A stretch of DNA of 64,000 bases from Membranipora membranacea (Eukaryota > Bryozoa > Gymnolaemata > Cheilostomatida > Membraniporidae): positions 9,954,062 to 10,018,061 of the forward strand of contig OU612074.1 in the NCBI GenBank assembly GCA_914767715.1, given 5' to 3'. Numbering within the stretch: position 1 is the first letter of the stretch; each line of letters starts with the position of its first letter. Positions 1-12,768 of the stretch are shown here, one piece after another. The notes under the pieces were generated by a model. The model did not search any database. It was not told the origin of the DNA and worked only from the letters and a program-made list of their open reading frames with translations. The translations under genes were made by a program, and so were the position numbers.

Positions 1-1913
1 CTAGTTACATGTGCTGCTAGTTGGTCAAAACGGTCACCCACCATGGAATGAGCCGAGGTCCGCGGGATCAGCAGTCCTGAATTTTACCACAAGACAACCC
101 ATCTTATGTATTTTCAATGAAAATTCCAACTAAATCATAATATCAGATTCTCATAAGAATTAGGGAAAACAGAACTCTTCATACGGTTCAGTCTGCTGTT
201 TTGCTTTTGCAGTCATTACTTGAAAAGCTGTATCCTTTTAGAGTACAAAACGGTTTTACCAGAGTTCAGCTGAAATCAGGTTAAGTAGTGTTGTCTCACA
301 TGTACCTATTCTATTTTTGCTTAGCAATTCAGATGTGCCAGCAATGTCACCATCAACATCAAAAGCCTTACAACCAATTACCAAACCATATTTATCACTA
401 TTATTAAAAATGTATTGATACTAATAATGGAGATTTTATTGATCAGGATTTTGGCAGAATCATTAACATGGCACTATGAAGCATTTGTGTTTAGTCTCCA
501 TTTCCATTATTGCAAGCCAAGTAAAGTTCCACTTTGTGACTGATTGCAAATAATATGAAGATTTAATAAATGCAAAAACAGGATATGAGTTTTATTGCCA
601 CTATTAGCATTATTTGCAATCAGTTACAAACTTTGCTTGGGTTGCAAGTGGAAATGGGGACTAAACATAAATGCTTCATAGTGCCTTGTTAATGATTCTG
701 CCAAAATCCTGATCAATAAAATCAGTAAAAATTAATATATCATATAATCATAAAAACCTTAAATGATAGCGATAAATGAGTTGGTAAATGGTTGGAGTGC
801 TGGAAGTGGTTATTATTGAGGATGACTGCAATACATCATAACTGCTCAGCAAAATTGCTGGTAGGTGAAAATATTAAGAATTCATCTGGATAGCTAGGGG
901 TGGAATGTATAGGTGAAAACCAGTATCAGTACATGTGAAACAGCGCTACTAAACCTGATTTTCGCTGAACGCTGGTAAATCCGGTCATGACTGCAACAGC
1001 AAAACACCAGACTGTAGGATCCATATTGAACCTAATCAATGCCAAATCCGATAATTATTTCTGATATGAAACTAACATCAAAAGTTGTCTTTACAAAGAT
1101 CTATAACACACCTAAATCTGTTTTCCTAACTCTACCATGAGAATTATTTAGTTGGTCTTTCCATTGCAAGCGTTTAAAATGGGTTGTCTTGGGGTAAAAT
1201 TCAGTAACAGTAAATCCCGAGGACTTAGGCTCAATCTGTTGGGGGTTGGGGAGTGGGATGTTTTGACCAGCTAGCAGTACAGGTAACAAGTAATTGGTTG
1301 TACAACTGCTATGCCTTACTGCGCCTAGTTGAGAGCCTGGTTTTCACATTCAGTTTCTCAGCAGGTGCTTTGAAAAATTTTTGAGTACACAGAAATGACT
1401 GTCTCACTATCCAACCATATTTTGCGATTCAGTTACAATAAAATGCCAGAAGGTGTACACTTGATAAAAGAGAAATGGATATAACGGCCATAGATGTTGG
1501 CATTTTTGAGTGTCAATCAAGTTACTGTCACATCTCACATTTCCATCCTGAAGAAGCTTAGTCACCATTAGTAAATAATCAACAATATTTACAGTCTCAT
1601 CTACAAGGAGCTAGACATGATTGGAAGAAACATAATCCGGCAGGATATCATTGTATAGACAGTATTAACCATTTTATTAAATACATCTAAACTTACTTCC
1701 TCTTTTTCCGTCCAAGCTAATGATCCCGGATTCAACAGAAATACCATAACTTTGTGTCTATTAGCCTCACTTGCACTTCCAAGTGTTTCTCATAGATAAT
1801 TATGTTATGATTATTGATGATGGCTAATGCAGTCATAGATTCTAGTGGCTACTTAAGGAATATAGGAACTTTTAATAGCTTCCAGCTAATTGAATGCTTT
1901 ACATATTTTGTTG
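1..1913 (+). repeat. Block A, upstream part (copy 1 of 3)
   Basis: This is the 5' flank of peptide gene 1a. It recurs inverted at about 20.18-22.09 kb and in direct orientation at about 43.76-45.63 kb with only scattered differences, so it belongs to a segmental duplication. Its first base falls inside the duplicated unit, so the block continues to the left of the window. I see no coding region in it. The open frame at 1101-1289 on the minus strand is in repeated non-coding DNA and carries no recognisable motif. Confidence 0.85.
424..722. repeat. Imperfect palindrome in block A
   Basis: The left arm begins TTTTATTGATCAGGATT and the right arm ends AATCCTGATCAATAAAA, with matching internal stretches around GACTGATTGCAAATAAT and ATTATTTGCAATCAGTTAC. 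The centre lies near 580. The same palindrome occurs at 21.37-21.66 kb and 44.20-44.49 kb. At those two sites it is the midpoint between divergently transcribed family 1 genes. Confidence 0.8.
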
Positions 1914-1921
1914 TATATAAA
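1914..1921 (+). promoter_or_regulatory. TATA box of peptide gene 1a
   Basis: TATATAAA lies about 33 bp ahead of a TCAGTC initiator-like start whose A is at 1947. The box is conserved in the paralogues at 20169-20176 (minus) and 45627-45634, and as TATAAA at 22934-22939. The untranslated first exon would run from about 1947 to 1987, ending at the donor GTAAGT. Confidence 0.75.
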
Positions 1922-2384
1922 GAGGCATCAACTTAGATAAGTTATCAGTCTTCTCAGTTCACATACTCCTATTGATCTCCAAATAAAGTAAGTTAAGTAT
2001 ACTGTAATATAGAGCTAACTGTGGTAACCTTTTGGAAAAAAAGTTCAATGTGTTCTATTGATTAATTACACATTGACTTGAACTTCTCCAACAAAATACT
2101 TAGGCGCTTGGTACATTATCCTAAAACCTATATCTGCAAGGGGTGGAATGATGTCAGGGAGGGATTCTGACTTTTAAAGTTTATCAATGAACTGTGCAAC
2201 ACATTCTGATCACTGAACACTAATATATTGGTTCTCATGTATATTTTTTCTCACGAGTGTAGGAATGAAATGGTATTTGCCTGTGAATAAATCGACAGAG
2301 AGCTGCTAAAAATAGATTTTACTGTTTTTCATTGTGTTTCTCCTATAATCTTATCTCTCCAATCATCCTTTCTTTCAGATAATA

Positions 2385-2700
2385 ATGAAGGTACTCGTAC
2401 TCATCTCACTGCTCATTGCTGTGTTCGGTAAGTTAAAACTTTACACAAATATTATCCATCTCTAACCTTTGCAAATCATTCTCCCCTGAGTGGATAAAAT
2501 TTGATAAATTATTTTCTTTCGTTCCATAGAAATTTGCCAACATTCACACTTTGCCTTAATAGATAATCTGATCTATATTTTCAGCTGTTACTCAAACTGA
2601 AGCTGATCTTAAATCAACCATCGGCAAAATAGTGAATAGTGATGCTGGTCAAAAAGTAATATCGGTAGTTGGGAATGTTTATGATAAGATTAAAGGATAA
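2385..2700 (+). CDS. Secreted amphipathic peptide gene 1a (family 1)
   Basis: The coding exons are 2385-2427 and 2585-2700, joined across a phase-1 GT-AG intron. The product has 52 residues. Residues 1 to about 21 form a signal peptide (start MKVLVLISLLIAVF), with likely cleavage after TQTEA. The remaining ~32 residues are rich in Lys, Val and Ile with helical spacing of hydrophobics, and end in DKIKG. The terminal Gly could be an amide donor. An untranslated exon (~1947-1987) precedes it, its intron ending at TTTCAG (2378). A further intron (2728-2985) lies in the 3' UTR, 27 nt after the stop. I do not recognise the family; an antimicrobial, cytolytic or signalling peptide is inference. It differs from 1b and 1e at one mature residue (Gly for Ser in the IGK/ISK position). 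Confidence 0.8.
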
Positions 2701-2727
2701 CAAAATAAGACGCAGCCTACTATCAAG

Positions 2728-3083
2728 GTATGTAATATATCTTATGAATATTGTAATATAAATGCCCTTGTGCTGTCATGAACAGAAATGACAATGAGGG
2801 CATATTTGACTACGAGGCATATGATTTTTGAGATTGCACATACAATTTATTGAAAAGTGACTACGGGAAGTTATCTCTGTCTGTATTTTAGTCAGTATTA
2901 GACACATCATTATTAGTAATATGTGTGTTGAGTAAGAACGTAAAAATTTAATCTCAATGACCTATGTTCCTTTTTCCTTTTATAGATGTCAATGACGCAT
3001 ATATGACCCATATAGAAAGCCGGGAATCCTTTCATCCAGCATTATAAGATCCATTTTCATGCATGACATTGCTAATTAATAAA
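2728..3083 (+). promoter_or_regulatory. 3' UTR intron, last exon and poly(A) signal of gene 1a
   Basis: The donor GTATGT at 2728 and acceptor TTATAG ending at 2985 frame an intron beyond the stop codon. The last exon starts ATGTCAATGA and contains AATAAA at 3078-3083, with a second one at 3094-3099. The exon junction lies only 27 nt after the stop, closer than the distance at which nonsense-mediated decay is usually triggered. All five family 1 copies keep this arrangement. Confidence 0.65.
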
Positions 3084-3274
3084 CAAATAAGTAAATAAAT
3101 TATACGGCACCAAAGATCTTTTTCAACAAAAAATGTCAGTAGATATTCAAGCAACTTCTAGTTTCCCGAGATCTACAGTATTAAGTAAGGTACTCAGGGC
3201 ATATAAGGTAATTTTGTGAACCCGAGTTATCTCCACATCTCGAAAAGGCCAAAATTCATATAAATTATAAAGCG

Positions 3275-4665
3275 AAAAACTTCTTTTGTGGCTGGCATAA
3301 AAAGTTATCAAGCTACAGACCTCAAATTTTCAGGACACACTCACAAACTGTGTATTTCTTTGCCCCCCATGAAAGTGGAATAATTGCATACATAAGCCGG
3401 CAGCAGGGCAGCAATTTATATCATTTTTTAACCGTTTTCCGTAAAGCTTTCGATATGTTGGTGGATATTTTCCTTGTTTACTAACGAAAATAACCACTAT
3501 GTTCCTCAGAAGATGAGCAATCCAATGATATAAAAATTTGTGGTGTCAGACCATTTGAAGCCATGCTGCTGCTCAAAAGAAAATGTGCTTCTACATTATT
3601 TTATTGATTTGCGATGATTTAGCTGTGCACAAATATGCTGATTGTGTGTGTATTCATCATCAGTAATGTAATGTAATTATTGTTATACAGAATTCATGCT
3701 CCACTAAATTTAAGGCAGACACTCTTATTTTGATACAACATGTCTGTGTAGCTCAGTGGATAATTCTCTATTTCGTCAACGCAGAGCTCTGGGTTGGAAT
3801 TGGTGCCAAATTTTGTATACTCTCAATATGGCTATAAATCATAATGATTGTAAAGAGGAAGCCTTTGTTGTTGCAAACAAAATAAGTTGTCGAGCTACAG
3901 ACCTCAGATTTTCAGATCATACTCAAAAAATGCCCGCCATGAAAATGGAGTAGTTGCATACATATGCCGGCAGCAGGGCAGCAATTTTATCATTTTCAAA
4001 CTGTTTTCACTAAAGCTCTCGAAATGTTGGAAGATGTTTTCCTTTTTTACTAAAAAAATTAACACTATGTTCCTCGGGAGATGAGGAATCCAATGATATA
4101 AAAATTTGTGCTGTCAGACCTTTAGAGGTTATGCTGCTGCTCAAAAGATAATTTGGCTACACATTGTTTTACTGATTTGTGATGCTTTAGAAGAAGCTTC
4201 TTTTGTAGCTGGCATAAGAAAATATTGAGCTACAGACCTCAGATTTTCAGGACACACTCACAAACTGTGTATTTCTTTGCCCCCCATGAAAGTGGAATAA
4301 TTTTATACATAAGCCGGCAGCAGGGCAGCAATTAATATAATTTTTTAACTGTTTACCATAAAGCTTTCGATATGTTGGTAGATATTTTCCTTGTTTACTA
4401 AAGAAAATAACCACTGTGTTCCTCAGAAGATGAGCAATCCAATGATATAAAAATTTGTGGTGTCGGACCATTCGAAGCCATGCTGCTGCTCAAAAGAAAA
4501 TGTGCCTACACATTATTTTACTGATTTGTGATGCTTTAGAGAAAGCTTCTTTTGTAGCTGGCATAAGCGATTATTGAGCTACAGACCTCAGATTTTCAGG
4601 ACACACTCACAAACTGTGAATTTCTTTGCCCCCATGAAAGTGGAATAATTGCATACATAAGCCGG
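3275..4665. repeat. Tandem repeat, unit about 335-355 bp, ~3.4 copies
   Basis: Landmarks such as GAGCTACAGACCTCAGATTTT, CCGGCAGCAGGGCAGCAATT and AATCCAATGATATAAAAATT recur in order. Copies start near 3275, 3870, 4195 and 4550, and the last stops after about 115 bp. Copies 1 and 2 are separated by a stretch holding a tRNA-like sequence. Divergence between copies is moderate. The short open frames inside are not conserved between copies, so I treat it as non-coding. Confidence 0.8.
3745..3806 (+). repeat. tRNA-derived sequence (degenerate)
   Basis: TAGCTCAGTGGATAA resembles the tRNA A box, and GGGTTGGAATTGG about 30 bp later resembles a decayed B box. No clean cloverleaf closes, so this is a SINE head or tRNA relic rather than a working tRNA gene. 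It sits between copies 1 and 2 of the tandem repeat. Confidence 0.5.
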
Positions 4666-5094
4666 GAGTTTGTATTTAGATGACCAGGGAAGTTAGCTGC
4701 TACAATGAAAGCATTCCATTCGAATTGTCCTCCTCACAATTTTTGTAAGCACAACTCTTAGTATTGAGTATGATGAGCCCACAAAATACCTATGTTCAAC
4801 TCTTCTGTGTTGTACTGTAGGCCTACCCTAAGCTATATCTTGTGCAATCTGAGAATGTAGGCAGCAACTGCATAAATAGAATACATCAGCTAAATTATGC
4901 TAGCAGAATGATCACAAAACTTTGCTACTAATAAAAAAGTACAACATCGCTCACCAGTTGAGCGAGGATCTACTTTGTATTAATCGCCCTACATGCCTAA
5001 GTGGAGAAAAGTGATATGCGAATGAGGCCATATTCTCCACAGAACTACCGAAAATATGCTGACTGATGCTAGAAACAGTGGTGTATATTAGCAC
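4666..5094. other. Intergenic, nothing recognised
   Basis: AT-rich sequence with no open frame, repeat or motif that I can support. Confidence 0.5.
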
Positions 5095-5180
5095 TCATAT
5101 TAGCTCATTGTGTAGAGCGTCTGCCTAATAATCACTGTTAATAAGATTGTTGTGGGTTCGAATCCCTTCGGGGTCAGTTT
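5095..5180 (+). repeat. tRNA-derived SINE head
   Basis: An A-box-like TAGCTCATTGTGTAGAG at 5100 and a perfect B box GGGTTCGAATCCC at about 5154-5166 are spaced as in a tRNA with a long variable arm. A T-tract follows at 5178. The acceptor stem does not pair convincingly, so a SINE is more likely than an active tRNA gene. The sequence downstream to about 5450 may be the SINE body. Confidence 0.6.
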
Positions 5181-5333
5181 TTTTTTCAAATGGGTGCTTT
5201 ATAACTGGAGCATTTTTACCGTAATCTTCTACTGCTATTGAGTTGTTTTCTGAAAGTACCCAACAGCTCAGTGAGCTATTGAAATACCTCTCTGCTTGCA
5301 CTATTTTGCTACCGATATGCAAAAATTTCCGTG

Positions 5334-5409
5334 GTGGGAGGGCGCTTAAGCGCCCCTCCCACACCCTCCCCGCCACGCCTACGGCGTGTGGATCGGGCTG
5401 TGCCCGATC
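5334..5409. repeat. Three consecutive GC-rich hairpins
   Basis: GTGGGAGGGCGCTT pairs with AAGCGCCCCTCCCAC (one bulged C, 5334-5362). CACGCC pairs with GGCGTG (5374-5388). GATCGGGC pairs with GCCCGATC around a TGT loop (5391-5409). The stretch is strikingly GC-rich against its surroundings. Confidence 0.7.
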
Positions 5410-6395
5410 ATTATGCTCATCTCTAAAAAGTCAGTGAGTGAAAATTTTTAGAATATACGCCCCTGGCTAGAAAACATACTTGGTGTCAAAGCATGCAGTA
5501 TTAATACTGATTACTGGCATAGTCTTAATCTACGCTCCTTGGGATTTTTGAGATTGAATGGCTCTGAGCAAGGATTTAGCTCTGAATGCTATGGTATGTG
5601 GGTAAAATGAGGCAAAGGTAAATCTATTGTAAACCTGGTATACATTCATTACCTGTCTACAAAGGAGCTCTTGATGTTAAACTTTATCATTCCCAGCCAT
5701 CTCAGTTATATGGTGTACAGGAAGCAATTGTGGCATTTTTCTCTCTCACTCTTGGATGGTAGTTCCCTAGCAGGTGTTGGCACTAGTACAGATAGTATTT
5801 AAATGTTAGGCTAGTGACAAGACAACAACGTTTACAGTAATACATTTTAAGCTGTCAGCTTGTGTGCCACAAGCAGGGAGGTTAGCCTTTAACAGGCATA
5901 ATGACTTAATTACCTCAATATTCCTTGTCAAAACTTAAAATTATCGAATTAATTGTCGCTGGTAGTTAATCCTACACACACATTCCATTGCACTTGTAAC
6001 AAGTCATCATGACACACTTGTGGAATTAGAGAGACAGGATGTCATCGTAAGCTGACCTAACTTCCTGTCTTTTTCCGCTGATAATGAATGCGGTGAGTTT
6101 TTAATTTTGCGAATGTTCATGTTTACAATGATGGTTGTTTTGGTGAAAGTACAATCATGATCATTCTTTGACAGAAGAGTGAGGGGGCGGGAAGTTTTAA
6201 CCTTTTATGAAAAATACTAGATGGTTGACCAAATTCCATTTGTATATTTTCATCAAATTATTTCACCAAACTCTGCTTCCAAGCTCATCATAGTACAGAG
6301 TAACTATGCCAAAGATGAGATTGCTTTGCAAAAAAATCTCTTGTGCCCTTATTATCCGGTGTTTCATTGATTTTCCTCTGCTACTTGGTCAACTA

Positions 6396-6447
6396 CAAGA
6401 GCTGAGCCCGATACAACATACAGTGGTTGTATCTGGCTCAGCTCTTG
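6396..6447. repeat. 22-bp stem hairpin
   Basis: Arms 6396-6417 and 6426-6447 pair over 22 bases with one mismatch around an 8-nt loop. The arms contain GAGCTGAGCC and its complement. It could be a small foldback or a hairpin RNA; nothing else supports a microRNA. Confidence 0.55.
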
Positions 6448-7330
6448 ATAATCTGCTGCTAGCTCATTACGATAATCTGTGTGTTTACCCAAAGGGTTAA
6501 CCATTTTTAAATCTACTGGTACCTTTTAAGTTCTGTGCAGGTTGCCTATGAATGCCAATGTCAACAAAATTAACATTCTGACTGGCTTATCTTGATTATG
6601 ACTTCATGGGTAAACAACTTGGATAACAACAATACATCCAATTATGCTTGAACTCAGCTGCTTGGCTAAGATGTTGATGTCAAGTAAAAGGTAAACAATT
6701 GGCAAATAGACACTGAGAATCTTGTTCAATTCAATAAGCTAATCCCATTGAAAGTGATCAGGCAGATTGAACTGTACATTGTAGCCATTGAATGCATGCA
6801 TTGAAAAGTTTGGTATGTTGAAACTTGAAAGTTCTTTCAACCTAAAGGTTTATCAATGAATATCAAGACTGATTTCACCAACCTACTCCAGATTAATACA
6901 ATTTTCAACTAAAAAGGTTTAATTTTTTTAGCATTTAATTTCAAATCAATTGCATGTAATTGAGTGATATTGCTAGTATCGGGCAAAACAACATCGATGC
7001 ATCAGTTCCATGTGGTCTACCAAATACATTTCCTAGAAGTTTCGACCATTACGACAGGATTTCCACAATGCAGCTATAGTCTGGAGTTCCAATCAAGGAG
7101 TACTTTTACTCCTTGTTCCAATCATTTCAACAAATTCCTGCCAAAGGAATACCCACACTGATATTTATTCTGTTATATATGAGACCGGTAGCTTAGACAG
7201 GCGGCTGGGTTGCCAGATTAGGGGCTTGTAGGGCCATTACATCAGTTAAGATTTAGAGCGATAAATAATTGCCTGGACAGTCTTGTAGCAGATAATCTTT
7301 CAAAGCTATCAGCTTAATATTATCGCCTGC

Positions 7331-7812
7331 GAACAGCTGAACAGAATTTCTCAGACTAAAATTATTATTTGTTATCATTTCTCTGGCTGGCAATCACTTG
7401 TCAGACACATTCCTCCTAACCAAATGATTTGATGAGTCACTAAGTTCCTGTTGGCACCTAATATAACCAATTTAGGGCAAGCAAATGAAGCAATCAATGT
7501 GCCAATTATGACAAAATCTGATAGTGCTCTGGAAATTGGATACCAGAAACATTATCCAGCTCAACCTCAACCTAGCCAGTCTTAACAAGCTTTGTTTAGG
7601 GGGGGGGGGGGGGCTATTTTCCATCCATTCACTAGTTGTGTAATGCCAAAAGATTTTCTGTGCATAAAATTGAAAGAAACCAAGGTGAATGCAAACTTGA
7701 AATAAATAATTTAATGAGACGAATATAAAGAATTGTCCATGCTTATGCAAAATTAGCCAATCATGTAAAGAATCAAACAAATAGTAGTCTGAGAAATTCT
7801 GTTCAGCTGTTC
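7331..7812. mobile_element. MITE-like element with perfect 28-bp inverted ends
   Basis: The 28 bases at 7331-7358 (start GAACAGCTGAACAGAATTTC) are perfectly inverted at 7785-7812. The 426-bp interior includes a 15-base G run at 7599-7613. I cannot define a target-site duplication. The minus-strand open frame 7472-7780 lies inside and looks accidental. Confidence 0.55.
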
Positions 7813-8022
7813 AGTCTGTTCAGCAATTTACAGTTACCCGGTCTGTTTGATCAAGAAGTAACAGGGGAAGCTGTTACTCCTTGGTTTGATTTACCCTTGC
7901 TTCTCTCTACCCACATTCCATAAAATTCAGAGCTTGCGCTCCATGCCCAGAACATCTTCATCCAACAAACAGCTAATGAAAGCCATCCACGCTAAAAAAT
8001 CCCAAGGGGCGTAGATTAACCC

Positions 8023-11000
8023 TTAGTGTGTCATCTATATAATCCCTCTGGTTAGCTATTCTTGTTGAAATTCCTAAAAATGATAAGGGGTTGTAAAAAT
8101 TGATATATCTTAAAATCTAGAGGGTGTAGAAGGAAAGTTTAAATAAACTTCTTCTAAACAAGATTCCTGATCTATCTATATAACTTTTAACCACCCAGCA
8201 ATAACTGAAATGATTGATGAGGTGTTGAAACACACAAAAAAGTGTACAACTATACTTATTTTGTATATATCTGAACACAAATACTCTCACACCGGTCTTA
8301 CAGAATCATAATTTGTACCACTGGACAGGGAATTTTGTTTAGATGAGAAATAAAAAAATAACTAACTCTTTACGAGCAATGATACTACCATGGTGATGAT
8401 TATAGCAAGGAGGGTTCAATATTAGCAAAGTTTATGCAAGCAGTGCCATCGTACTATAATCCTCTATCAATTGGTAAGCTGCTTTGTACTAATTTCTAAA
8501 AATTATTAAACTGCCTTGTACTAACTACTAACCAGGATAGTAGTCTTGGACCTCACTAACCAAAAAATGTGTACTAGCAGCACCGATTCCCACCTAACTG
8601 CAACCCTCTATGAGCCATAAGAAGCTTAACACAGGGATAAACCGACTTGTAAATTTGCCTGCCATTGCTAAACACAATGCCTGGGAAACCATTCTGTGAT
8701 CAATGAAGAGGGAGTTCATTGCTGTGATCAAACCTCAATATGTATGTGTGCGCTATACAAATGACACTTCTTGTTTCGGACATACAGAGGTAGACCGACC
8801 CTCTCACCAACCTCAACCGGACTCGCCCACACAGTTCAGTGACAACCGACAACCAAATGTATCATGTAATGATATATGACAAGATGTAAGATCAGTGCAT
8901 CAACATGAACCTAGTGCTCAGCCTATTTGTCGAGTGATGAACCTTTTGATCATGTTTTGGAAATGAATTGAAAGCTGTTTATTTTAAAAAACAAGTCGTA
9001 CTCATTGTACTCTTAAATATAACTGATATACATGTTAATCCACAGTAGGAATACCTGCATTGAACTAAAGTTCACTGATACCTGAATAGGATGCAAAGCA
9101 TTGGAATGAAAAATTATGAATAATCGACGAGGTGAGAACAATAAACTGTCCAAAAAAAAAAATTGAATCAGTAGAAAATACTAAAAAGTTTAGATGTTAT
9201 TCTTGCATATGTTAACCCACAAAACATTGGCATTCACAATCAACAACCCTAGAAGGCCTCCTGCGATTGTCAACAGGATTATAAAATACCATTAGGCGCA
9301 AGAAATGCCCTAAAGTCAATTGATATATCAATACAAATGTGAACACTGAACAGCTTGAAACTTTGATAAAATGAGAGCATGTGCCCATCCCTATCAATTA
9401 TCATATGGGGAAAGTTTATGTGGCACTACTTTTTGATCTATCGATTCAACAGTGTGCAGTGACAACATAGTGCTGCGCAGATATAAGAGTGTGACTTTTG
9501 TGACAGTTCACTATCGGAGGAGGTGCTTATGGTGCATATTTGATGTGTCATGACTGGTGTCCGCTCTATACCACCATGAGTCTCAATTATAGTCTGAAAA
9601 GAAGAAAAATGTATATCAATCACCGTGTCATACTTTCAGAGCGATTGTGGCTAAATTAGGGGGAGGGTGTCAACGTGTCGCTGGCTAAAGTATCCTCAAT
9701 TTGATATATTTGGTATATTCGATATTTACCGCAACCCATCACCAAAAAAAACTATATATTATACGCGTCTAAGTGATGTAGCAACAATCATGAATCAGAG
9801 GATAACATTGTTTGACATAATAATTTTGCTGGTGACTCCCAAAATATTGATAGATAAGCATTGGTGATCATTCAAGCCCATACATACCTTGGGTGGGGGG
9901 GGGGGGTATTTGTCCCTGGTGTCTTCACAACTTCAGTTCCAAGTGTAACAAAGAGAGCATCAGCAGAGTGTGCTTCTTTGAAGCTGGAGTTATTGGTGGT
10001 GGGTGACAAGGTGTGAGAAAACTGCTGAGTATGATACTCTGTCGTATATCTTCTGAGTCACTGTCCCCATTCTACGTTCACTCCTCCAAATAGTAAAACT
10101 GTAAAAAATAATCTTGTATGTAGAAATTTCATGATGTGAAGTAAAAAAAACGGTAAGATTGTTGTAGAAAAAAATTATGTGCGGAGTTTGGGACACCATA
10201 TATGAGTATATCTGTGAGAAATGACCTCCTGACAGCTATCAATTGTATGCCGTCTATAGAATATGATGAAGCTATGACTGTCCACTAAACTCCGAATTGA
10301 GATGTATGTAGGCCCACGCGGCCACATCAAAACAGCACTTTTTGAAGTACCATACTATCACAGAAGACAAAAGTATGCAAAGCGAAAGCAGATATAATAC
10401 ATATAAGCTCAGTGTCAGGCCCAAGGTGAAACAACATTAGCAAATGCTCACTCCGATGGTTTGTTCAAAAGCTTCAGGTGTCATACAATAACCCCCCCCC
10501 CCCCCTAATTCCCTTCTAACAGAGGCACTGTTGAAGTTTAGATCAGAGTACACAATATGACGCAAAAATCATGGCTCAGAATAATTCATTTTAGCAATCA
10601 GGAGTGGGGAAACTTTTCAATATGGAGTAGCGTTGGTTGGGTGGTTGGCGATCATTAATGTTAAGTTGGTTGGATGAAGACATATTTCTTCTTTCTTTGA
10701 TCCAGAACCATTACAAGTTCTGTGATAAATGCCTACATTTCAAGTTCCTCCCATTTTACTGGTGACACCAGAAGCGAATCCAAATGCAGAAAAATTGGAT
10801 AAAACGATAGGGATAATGACATAACATACACTGTGACATTGCATTGACTAGATTGGAAAGCAAGCACTATGTGCTCGACATCTACTTGACTCTTTGTTAG
10901 GTTATTTACTGAGCATGGTGACAAAAAGTAAAACATTCTCTACCTCAAGAAAAATTTTAATCTAATTTGCATATATTTGGAGCTGCTCCCCCTCCAGCCA

Positions 11001-12227
11001 TCAACACAAGACAACATCGTTTTACTTGGATTTTACTAGCATTGGAGCAACCGGAAATGCAGGGGTGAAAATATTTTAATTGACATACAACTTATATTAT
11101 AATCATGTGGGAATTTGCCAACAGCATTTACAGCCATGCTTTTTTTATTGTTATTCAGCAGACTGTTAGTACTGCAATGGTTGTCTGCACTTAGTTTTTG
11201 TAATAGAGGTGAACTCCGAAGGCACTTGGGTGCCTTTCTCAAGAATTGGATGTGACAACCCTGTCACAACCATCCAATCAGCTCATTAAAACCCAAGTAT
11301 CTTAAAACTTTGAACGTGAGGTCACCCACTGGAAGTTAATGTCAAGTGACGGAGTTGAGAAAATGTTGGCTAGCCATAATTTTATTACTTCAAGCCATTT
11401 TCTCGAAATGCAAACTTTTCCTATTGAACTAACATTACTCCACTAGAGTAATCCCATCATTGAAAGTGGGGTCCAATGGTATTGAAGTAACTCACGGTTT
11501 AATCTTCTGGCAATTTCTGGCAGGAAGCCATGGTTTATTAGCTACTGAATACCATCAAATCATCTTCTGATCTAAAACCACATATTATATATATATACGG
11601 GTGTGAATATTGAGTTTTTTGAGATATTCATATATCACTCTAAATACAATAGGACGATAAACTTGATCTTACATAATATTCAGGATAGTTGTCTAAAGAT
11701 GATTTGCAGTAAATTACTCTTCTAGCGGAGTAGGGAGTCTATATGAAGAAATGAGAGCAAATGTTAGCCTGCTTTAAATGTAGCTATTTGTGAATTTTCC
11801 CTGCTGCAAATACTTAACTCTCTTAGGGTATACACAATGTTACATTGACTGCCAGCAACTCACATTTCGGCACATATTATATAACATATTGACTATGGAC
11901 CAATTGTTTCCCCTGAAACAGCTGAGGTCGGCTCAACAAATATGAATGGCTGAGGATGAATTTTTTTCGCAATTCTTAGTTTTGGATTTTTTTACCAGAT
12001 GTATTATTACTGATGAAAACCATGTAAGCCCTCTTTCTTTCACCCTATCTAGATATGAAGTTAGGGCACTGAGATCATTGCATTTGGAGCCGGATTCTAA
12101 CATTTTAACAAATTACAAATAACACAACACTTAAAAACCAAAATCACAATCTGATCGCTCAACAGGTGAGTGAGCAATACCTGCTAGGGGATAATAACTA
12201 ACAGTTACTAGCTAGACTTCTTAGTTA
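8023..12227. other. Unique AT-rich intergenic DNA
   Basis: No exon, domain or repeat family is recognisable here. Homopolymer runs stand out: a G run at about 9895-9906 and a C run at about 10493-10505. Open frames of 60-70 codons on both strands are scattered and look like chance. This region is absent from the duplicated blocks. Confidence 0.5.
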
Positions 12228-12296
12228 GTCTACTCATTCTTCACGACTGAGTAGTAGAGTACTACTCTACTACTCAGTCGTGAAGAATGAGTAGAC
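12228..12296. repeat. 69-bp near-perfect palindrome
   Basis: Two 34-base arms pair perfectly around a single centre base at 12262. The left arm begins GTCTACTCATTCTTCACGAC. It lies in unique DNA just outside block C. Confidence 0.85.
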
Positions 12297-12768
12297 TTAC
12301 AGAGTAGTGTGAGAGTAGCTTACCACTTTATCTGATGAATACTTGTTCTTCCTACACTAACTGCCTTCAAGTTGTTTGACGCGGTAGTCAAATGTCAATA
12401 GGTGCCAACATCCTGCTAATCCAATGCCTCAGGTACGTTCTAAAATGTAAGGTACAGTAATCAAAATCAAGCAGATATAATGTTCATAAAAAGTTCCATA
12501 GAGGAGTAAAGTATTCATAGGAGGAAATTTTCTTCATTTTGCGCAGGCTTGAAAAAGCTAACTTCAAGAGTAGCAAACATACGCCCACCCTTTTTTTCTT
12601 TTTATGGACTTCAACCTTCACTAGCCAAAATTTAATAATAAATAAATATATAAATATTTACAATGTTAGGGTATTGTTAATATTTTAGCCAATTAAACTC
12701 ACTGAACGCCAGCTGTCCGATTCAGCAGTTCTACAAGGCAAATGGCGAGGAGAATCATCTGTAAGATA

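Larger units (their letters stand above)
5525..8022. mobile_element. Region bounded by degenerate inverted repeats
   Basis: TAATCTACGCTCCTTGGGAT near 5527 is matched inverted by ATCCCAAGGGGCGTAGATTA near 8003. Similarity continues patchily inwards for about 100 bp (ATGGTATGTGGGTAAAATG near 5589 against the reverse complement near 7910-7925). It could be an old ~2.5-kb DNA transposon. No transposase frame is visible inside; the longest frames (64-102 codons) have no recognisable motif. Confidence 0.4.

Noticed and set aside
5100-5180. Functional tRNA gene
   Set aside because: The A and B boxes are good, but acceptor and anticodon stems do not close, so it is called a SINE head.
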